Shown here: positions 1-4,128 of the stretch, in pieces | Layout of the letters: every line of letters begins with the position of its first letter | Position numbering within the stretch: position 1 is the stretch's first letter | NCBI GenBank assembly: GCA_030428695.1 | Contig: JAUIEM010000466.1 | Location: 1-6,817 of the forward strand | Direction of reading: 5' to 3' | Length of the DNA stretch: 6,817 nt | From: a bacterium | GTDB lineage: Bacteria; Planctomycetota; J058; JAJDCP01 | The notes under the pieces: generated by a model | Seen by the model: the letters and a program-made list of their open reading frames with translations, nothing else | The model's database searches: none | What the model was told of the DNA's origin: nothing | Position numbers and translations under genes: made by a program

Positions 1-2
1 AC

Positions 3-126
3 AACATCGTCATCAACGCGAAGCAGGCGATGCCGGCCGGCGGCGTCGTGCACCTGCGGTCGCGCAACGTGACGCGGACCGAGGTCCATCCGGGCGAGCC
101 GCTCGCGCCCGGCGACCCATCCGGGC
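3..126 (+). pseudogene. Histidine kinase ATPase-domain fragment (N-box only), truncated at both visible ends
   Basis: The frame opens before the window and reads NIVINAKQAMPAGG, a textbook N-box of the HATPase_c domain of sensor histidine kinases, where the Asn and surrounding residues bind Mg-ATP. It is followed by a beta strand (VVHLRSRNV) and a linker ending EPLAPGD at about 114-116. In this kinase family, 'PGD' is normally followed by a strand YVRI-type segment and then the G1 box DTGxG. Here the frame instead runs into Pro/Gly/Arg-rich residues that are the antisense of gcvPB, and no G1, F or G2 box follows. The frame stays open to a stop at 435-437, but nothing after ~116 looks like a kinase. 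The domain is therefore incomplete and cannot bind ATP as encoded. Identity as a kinase fragment is secure; whether it is a pseudogene or an artefactual join is not decidable from sequence alone. Confidence 0.8.
117..126. other. Probable breakpoint 1: kinase fragment to gcvPB 3' end
   Basis: Kinase-like coding on the plus strand ends at about position 116, and the gcvPB stop codon on the minus strand lies at 127-129. Only about ten bases separate two genes, one of which is cut in the middle of a domain. No direct repeats, terminal inverted repeats or transposase sequence are visible at the join. The location is inferred from where family resemblance stops, so it carries an uncertainty of perhaps ten bases. 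Confidence 0.65.
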
Positions 127-1704
127 TCAGCCCAGGGGCTGGCGCAGGACCGGGTTGCGGGTCGCGCCGACCTCGTCCAGGCGCCGCACCGGGGTCGTAT
201 AGGGGGCGTCGGCGAGGATCCCCGGGTCCTCCTCCGCCTCGGCCAGGATCTGCTCGATCGCCGCGGCGAAGGCGTCGAGCGACTCCCGCGTCTCGGTCTC
301 GGTCGGCTCGATCATCAGCGCCTCCTCGACCAGCAGCGGGAAGTAGATCGTCGGCGGGTGCATGCCGTGGTCGAGCAGCCGCTTGGCGACGTCGAGCGCC
401 TTCACGCCCAGGTCGCGCTTCGCGACCCGGCCGCTGAGCACGAACTCGTGCATCGGCGTGCGCTCGAAGGCGAGCGGCAGCAGGCGCCCGGACCGGCCCT
501 CGCGCATTCGCGCCAGCAGGTAGTTGGCGTTGAGCACGGCGGTCTCGGACGCCTCCGTGAGCCCGTCGCCGCCGAGGCTGAGGATGTAGGCGTAGGCCCG
601 CACGAAGACGCCGAAGTTGCCCTGGAAGCCGCGCAGGCGACCGATCGAGTCCGGTTGCTCGGAGTCGAGCTCGAAGCTCGGCCCGGCCCCGTTGCCCGAC
701 CCGCTGCGAACGATCCGCGGCACCGGCAGGAACGGCTCGAGCCGGTCCGAGACGGCGATCGGCCCCGCCCCCGGCCCGCCGCCGCCGTGCGGCTGGCTGA
801 ACGACTTGTGGAGGTTGACGTGGACGATGTCGAAGCCCATGTCCCCGGGGCGGACCTTGCCCATGATCGCGTTCAGGTTGGCGCCGTCGTAGTAGAGGGT
901 GCCGCCCGCGTCGCGGACGACGGCGGTGATCTCGGCGATGTTCGGGTCGAAGAGCCCGAGCGTGTTCGGATTGGTCAGCATCAGGCAGGCGGTGCGCGCG
1001 CCGGCCTTGGAGCGGAGGTCGTCGAGGTCGACGCCGCCGTCGGCGGCGGTCGCGACCTTGGTCACCTCGTATCCGGCCATCGTCACCGAGGCGGGGTTGG
1101 TGCCGTGGGCCGTGTCGGGGGTCAGCACCTCGACCCGCCGCCCCTCCTCACCCCTGGAGGCGTGATAGGCCCGCGTCAGCAGCAGCCCGGCGAGCTCGCC
1201 GTGGGAGCCGGCAGAGGGCTGGAGGCTGACGTGCGGCAGGCCGCAGATCTCGGCCAGGGCCCGCTCCAGGTTCCACATCAGCTCCAGCGCCCCCTGCGCC
1301 CGCGCCGGCCGCTGCGCCGGGTGCAGGCGGGCGTGCCCGGGCAGCGCCGCAACCCGCTCGTTGAGGCGGGGGTTGTGCTTCATCGTGCAGGAGCCGAGCG
1401 GGTAGAAGCCGCTGTCGAGGTCGAAGTTCCGACGCGAGATCCGGTTGTAGTGCCGCACGATCTCGGGCTCGGAGACCTCCGGCAGCTCGGCCGGACGCCG
1501 GCGCAGGAGCTTCGCCGGGATCAGCTCCTCGAGCGGCCTCTCCTCGACCCCGGCGGGGGGCAGCTGCGCGGCCCGGCGGCCCGGCACCGAGCGCTCGTAG
1601 ATCGTCACCGCGCGCTCGCGCTGGAGCGGCGCCTCGGTGCAGGAGCCGGAGGGCGGGCCCTCCGCCCCACTCCGCGGCGCTCCCGTGGACTCGGACGCGC
1701 TCAC
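127..1704 (-). CDS. gcvPB: Glycine dehydrogenase (decarboxylating) subunit 2, GcvPB
   Basis: This is the PLP-binding subunit of the two-subunit P-protein of the glycine cleavage system. With GcvPA it decarboxylates glycine and passes the aminomethyl group to the lipoyl arm of H-protein in the cytoplasm. The 525-residue product carries FYPLGSCTMKHNP (residues 100-112), the QPSAGSHGE region (162-170), DTAHGTNPAS (197-206), YYDGANLNA (271-279) and the PLP site HVNLHKSFSQPHGGGGPGAGP-type segment, with Lys300 the expected Schiff-base lysine. It ends in the usual TPVRRLDE...NPVLR tail, so the gene is complete. The GTG start at 1704 overlaps the upstream stop as GTGA, typical of translational coupling. 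It gives ~32 extra N-terminal residues compared with the family; an internal GTG at 1606-1608 (VTIYERSVPGRR) matches the usual N-terminus but has no clear SD. Its upstream partner is only a fragment, so the subunit is orphaned in this window. Confidence 0.97.
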   Translation of the reverse strand: MSASESTGAPRSGAEGPPSGSCTEAPLQRERAVTIYERSVPGRRAAQLPPAGVEERPLEELIPAKLLRRRPAELPEVSEPEIVRHYNRISRRNFDLDSGFYPLGSCTMKHNPRLNERVAALPGHARLHPAQRPARAQGALELMWNLERALAEICGLPHVSLQPSAGSHGELAGLLLTRAYHASRGEEGRRVEVLTPDTAHGTNPASVTMAGYEVTKVATAADGGVDLDDLRSKAGARTACLMLTNPNTLGLFDPNIAEITAVVRDAGGTLYYDGANLNAIMGKVRPGDMGFDIVHVNLHKSFSQPHGGGGPGAGPIAVSDRLEPFLPVPRIVRSGSGNGAGPSFELDSEQPDSIGRLRGFQGNFGVFVRAYAYILSLGGDGLTEASETAVLNANYLLARMREGRSGRLLPLAFERTPMHEFVLSGRVAKRDLGVKALDVAKRLLDHGMHPPTIYFPLLVEEALMIEPTETETRESLDAFAAAIEQILAEAEEDPGILADAPYTTPVRRLDEVGATRNPVLRQPLG

Positions 1705-2213
1705 CGTGCCACCGCCTCGGGTCCGGAGCCGGCGGCCGCCGGGCCGAGCTCGGCGATCGCCTCGGCGAGCGCGCTCGCGAGCCGCTCGACGTCCTCGGGC
1801 GAGCGCTGCTCGGTGAGCGCGACCAGCAGGCCGTTCGGATGCTCGGGGTAGTCGTCGCCGAGCGCGATCCCGGCCGCGATCCCGCGCTCGGCGCAGCGGT
1901 CGAGAACCGGGCCGACCGGGGCCTCCAGCTCCAGCGCCAGCTCCCTCAGCACCGGCGCCTCATGCAGGAGCCGGACGCCGGGCACCTCGGCCAGGCGCGG
2001 GAGCAGGACCCGCGGCGCGCGCTTCAGGTTCCCGAAGATCTGCGCGAAGCGCGTGCGCTCGTAGTAGGAATCGAGGGAGCCGCGCAGCGAGTCGAGGGTG
2101 CTCAGGGACATCACGAAGGTCGCGACCCCGCAGCCGATCACCAGGCAGATCGCGAGGATCTGGCCGCGCAGCCGCCACAGCTCCCGCTGCCACTTGGTGT
2201 CGAGGGTCGCCAT
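1701..2213 (-). CDS. Chimeric ORF: FtsX/MacB-type permease N-terminus fused in frame to GcvPA C-terminus
   Basis: Two unrelated halves share this 170-residue frame. Residues 1 to ~80 begin [15 protein letters not shown], continue with one membrane helix (about 18-38) and then a [18 protein letters not shown] segment. This is the N-terminus of the FtsX-like permease that pairs with the ATPase encoded immediately upstream; such permeases are normally several hundred residues with four or more membrane helices. From about residue 82 the sequence becomes the end of glycine dehydrogenase subunit 1 (GcvPA): [11 protein letters not shown], then [20 protein letters not shown] and [19 protein letters not shown], matching the family's GG..LG..YPE...LLV.VTE.R pattern. 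GcvPA is usually about 440-450 residues, so some 350 are missing, along with most of the permease. The ATG directly abuts the ATPase stop (TAGATG), with GGAG a few bases upstream, and the stop overlaps the gcvPB GTG. Both ends thus keep their native operon joints. The product is not expected to function as either protein. Confidence 0.85.
   Translation of the reverse strand: MATLDTKWQRELWRLRGQILAICLVIGCGVATFVMSLSTLDSLRGSLDSYYERTRFAQIFGNLKRAPRVLLPRLAEVPGVRLLHEAPVLRELALELEAPVGPVLDRCAERGIAAGIALGDDYPEHPNGLLVALTEQRSPEDVERLASALAEAIAELGPAAAGSGPEAVAR
1965..2000. other. Probable breakpoint 2: permease to gcvPA join
   Basis: The switch from permease-like to GcvPA-like protein falls within residues ~72-83 of the chimeric frame, [12 protein letters not shown]. 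This string suits both families: FtsX-type permeases commonly have a 'RIAxIPGV' segment here, and GcvPA has an 'LAxxPGVRL' segment just before its C-terminal domain. A short shared stretch of coding sequence at the crossover would explain why the reading frame is preserved. The exact base cannot be assigned without the parental genes. Confidence 0.75.
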
Positions 2214-2921
<708 letters not shown>

Positions 2922-2926
2922 CGCTT

Positions 2927-2932
2927 CCTCCT
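2927..2932 (-). promoter_or_regulatory. Ribosome binding site of the ABC ATPase
   Basis: A perfect AGGAGG on the minus strand is followed by five bases and then the ATG at 2919-2921. It is the strongest SD match in the window and decides the start of the ATPase gene against two upstream in-frame candidates. Confidence 0.8.
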
Positions 2933-2937
2933 CGGGC

Positions 2938-2963
2938 CGCTCCATCCCTCTGTCGCTGGAGCG
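2938..2963 (-). repeat. Short inverted repeat in the ATPase leader
   Basis: CGCTCCA (2938-2944) and TGGAGCG (2957-2963) form perfect 7-base arms around a 12-base loop. The repeat sits in the 73-base gap between the small membrane-protein gene and the ATPase, ending six bases upstream of the ATPase SD. As RNA it could form a GC-rich stem before the ribosome binding site. There is no U-tract, so a standard intrinsic terminator is unlikely. In DNA this rich in GC, such a repeat can arise by chance. Confidence 0.35.
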
Positions 2964-2994
2964 TCCCTCGCGGTTCAAGGTCTCGCCGGCCGTT

Positions 2995-3489
2995 TCAGCG
3001 CAGGGGCGTGCGGTCGGGATCGCCGACCGGCAGCCCCGTGTATGCCGTCACCTTCTCGAGCCAGGCGCGTGCTTCGGGCTCGCGGCGGCCTCCGAACAGG
3101 CGCCGGCGCTCGCGGTTTCCGCGCAGCTCGACGACCCAGGCCCGGCCGCGCCGCACCCGCACTCGCTGCAGCACCACCTCGGTGAAGGCGGAGAGCGGGG
3201 TCTCGCGGCTCCAGAAGCGCACGAAGAGGCGCCGCTCCTCGCGCAGGCAGGGGCCGTCGGAAGCCCGGAGCAAGCGGGCGCGGAAGCTGCCGAAGGTGAT
3301 GTACAGGCCGCCGAGCGCGAAGGCGACCATGAAGGGCAGGCCGAGCACGCGCACGACCACGCCTTCGAGGTCGGCGCCGGCCTCGTAGGCGACGCCGGTT
3401 CCGGCCATGGTGCACACGAACACGATCCACAACCCGAGGAGCCGGGCGAGCATCGGGCGTGGCTGGGAAATCTCGAGCTCGTCGCGCAC
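2995..3489 (-). CDS. Small membrane protein, two helices plus a possible PH-like cytoplasmic tail (hypothetical)
   Basis: I do not recognise a named family. From the GTG at 3487-3489 the product is 164 residues. A short polar lead is followed by hydrophobic segments at about residues 15-32 ([19 protein letters not shown] region) and 46-65 ([20 protein letters not shown] region), which form a membrane hairpin. A cationic tail of alternating beta-like stretches follows ([24 protein letters not shown], then AWVVELRG) and an amphipathic C-terminal helix ([16 protein letters not shown]). This architecture, a hairpin then a small beta domain then an 'LxxYTGLP' helix, recalls bacterial PH-like (YdbT/YcxB-type) membrane proteins, but that is inference. 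GTG is chosen because GGAG lies six bases upstream; the ATG at 3451-3453 has no SD, and a GTG at 3579 would start inside the divergent gene. It lies on the same strand 73 bases upstream of the ABC ATPase and may be co-transcribed with it. Confidence 0.7.
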   Translation of the reverse strand: MRDELEISQPRPMLARLLGLWIVFVCTMAGTGVAYEAGADLEGVVVRVLGLPFMVAFALGGLYITFGSFRARLLRASDGPCLREERRLFVRFWSRETPLSAFTEVVLQRVRVRRGRAWVVELRGNRERRRLFGGRREPEARAWLEKVTAYTGLPVGDPDRTPLR

Positions 3490-3508
3490 GGTCCTCTCCG
3501 TTTTCCCC

Positions 3509-3540
3509 TTGGCTCCGCAGCCTACCTTTGCGCTACGATA
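3509..3540 (+). promoter_or_regulatory. Possible sigma70-type promoter for the DUF1579 gene
   Basis: The 79-base gap between the divergent genes is the least GC-rich stretch nearby. It contains TTGGCT (3509-3514) and TACGAT (3534-3539), each matching four of six consensus bases, but spaced 19 bases apart, longer than the preferred 17. Transcription would start near 3546 and give a leader of about 20 bases before the start codon, with the SD inside it. This is suggestive only. Confidence 0.3.
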
Positions 3541-3554
3541 CCATGCCGCACAGC

Positions 3555-3561
3555 AAAGGAG
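3555..3561 (+). promoter_or_regulatory. Ribosome binding site of the DUF1579 gene
   Basis: AAAGGAG is followed by seven bases and the ATG at 3569-3571. It fixes the start at the beginning of a clear signal peptide and rules out the longer in-frame extension back to 3407, which would put the signal peptide in the middle of the protein. Confidence 0.75.
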
Positions 3562-3568
3562 CACCACC

Positions 3569-4117
3569 ATGCGCGCCACTCTCTGTCTGTCCCTCAGCCT
3601 CTGTCTGTTCGCCCTGCCCGCCTTCGCGCAGGACGAAGAGATGATGATGCCGCCCTACGCGCAGCCCGGCCCGGAGCACGAGCAGCTGCAGAAGATGATC
3701 GGCACCTGGAACGTCGCCTCGACCTACTGGATGGAGCCCGGTGAGGAGCCCATCGTCTCCGAAGGCCGCGCCCGCATCACCTCGATGTTCGAGGGCCGCT
3801 TCATCCGCCAGGAGTTCTCCGACCTCGGCAGCTTCGAGGGCTTCAGCATCGACGGCTTCGACCGGCTGAACGGGAAGTTCGTCTCCGTCTGGGTCGACAA
3901 CTTCGGCACCGCCATGTACACGCTGGAGGGCACCGAGGAGAACGGCGTCACGACGATGTACGGCGACTGGCCGAACCCCGAAGGCGGGCTGATGCGTGTC
4001 AAGAGCACCAGCAGCTGGAACGAGGACGGCAGCCTGAAGGTCGAGATGTTCAACCAGGTCGCCGGCGGCGAGTGGAGCCAGATGATGGAGCTGGTCTACA
4101 CCCGCGCCGCGGAGTAG
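3569..4117 (+). CDS. Secreted DUF1579 family protein
   Basis: The 182-residue product starts with a Sec signal peptide (MRATLCLSLSLCLFALPAFA, likely cut after AFA before QDEE), so it is exported. The mature part follows the DUF1579 pattern: EHEQLQKMIGTWNVASTYWM, then EGRARITSMFEGRFIRQEF, FEGFSIDGFDRLNGKFVSVW, a FGTAMYTLEGT strand and a final VEMFN/MMELVYTR strand. These alternating strands with conserved GTW, GRF and EG motifs are typical of this lipocalin-like beta-barrel family. Its biochemical role is unknown; such proteins are often found in Planctomycetota, Acidobacteriota and Bacteroidota. No lipobox Cys is present, so it should be periplasmic or released. It is transcribed away from the small membrane-protein gene and towards the TPR gene, whose stop codon lies three bases beyond its own. 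Confidence 0.88.
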   Translation: MRATLCLSLSLCLFALPAFAQDEEMMMPPYAQPGPEHEQLQKMIGTWNVASTYWMEPGEEPIVSEGRARITSMFEGRFIRQEFSDLGSFEGFSIDGFDRLNGKFVSVWVDNFGTAMYTLEGTEENGVTTMYGDWPNPEGGLMRVKSTSSWNEDGSLKVEMFNQVAGGEWSQMMELVYTRAAE

Positions 4118-4128
4118 GCCCTACTCCG
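4110..4128. terminator. Perfect 19-base inverted repeat shared by two convergent genes, possible bidirectional terminator
   Basis: CGGAGTAGG (4110-4118) and CCTACTCCG (4120-4128) are exact reverse complements around one central C. The TAG stop of the DUF1579 gene and the TAG stop of the TPR gene lie symmetrically in the two arms, so both reading frames end GAG-TAG. Folded as RNA it gives a stem of about eight pairs with a three-base loop. No U-tract follows on either strand, so intrinsic termination is uncertain. Converging polymerases or a non-canonical hairpin terminator are possible. Confidence 0.5.

Noticed and set aside
127..437. Continuation of the kinase frame into gcvPB antisense as a real kinase C-terminus
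   Set aside because: After position ~116 the residues are Pro/Arg/Ser-rich without a G1 or G2 box, exactly what antisense GC-rich coding sequence gives.
358..1851. A 497-codon plus-strand open frame antisense to gcvPB
   Set aside because: It is a shadow of a highly conserved enzyme gene, with no SD and no family resemblance.
2922..2978. Longer ATPase using a TTG start at 2978
   Set aside because: The ATG at 2919-2921 has a perfect AGGAGG five bases upstream and gives the family-typical N-terminus.
3407..3568. Longer DUF1579 protein starting at 3407
   Set aside because: It would bury the signal peptide internally and overlap the divergent gene; AAAGGAG correctly places the start at 3569.
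3490..3579. Upstream extension of the small membrane protein to a GTG at 3579
   Set aside because: It would overlap the first codons of the divergent DUF1579 gene and its promoter region, and GGAG supports the GTG at 3489.
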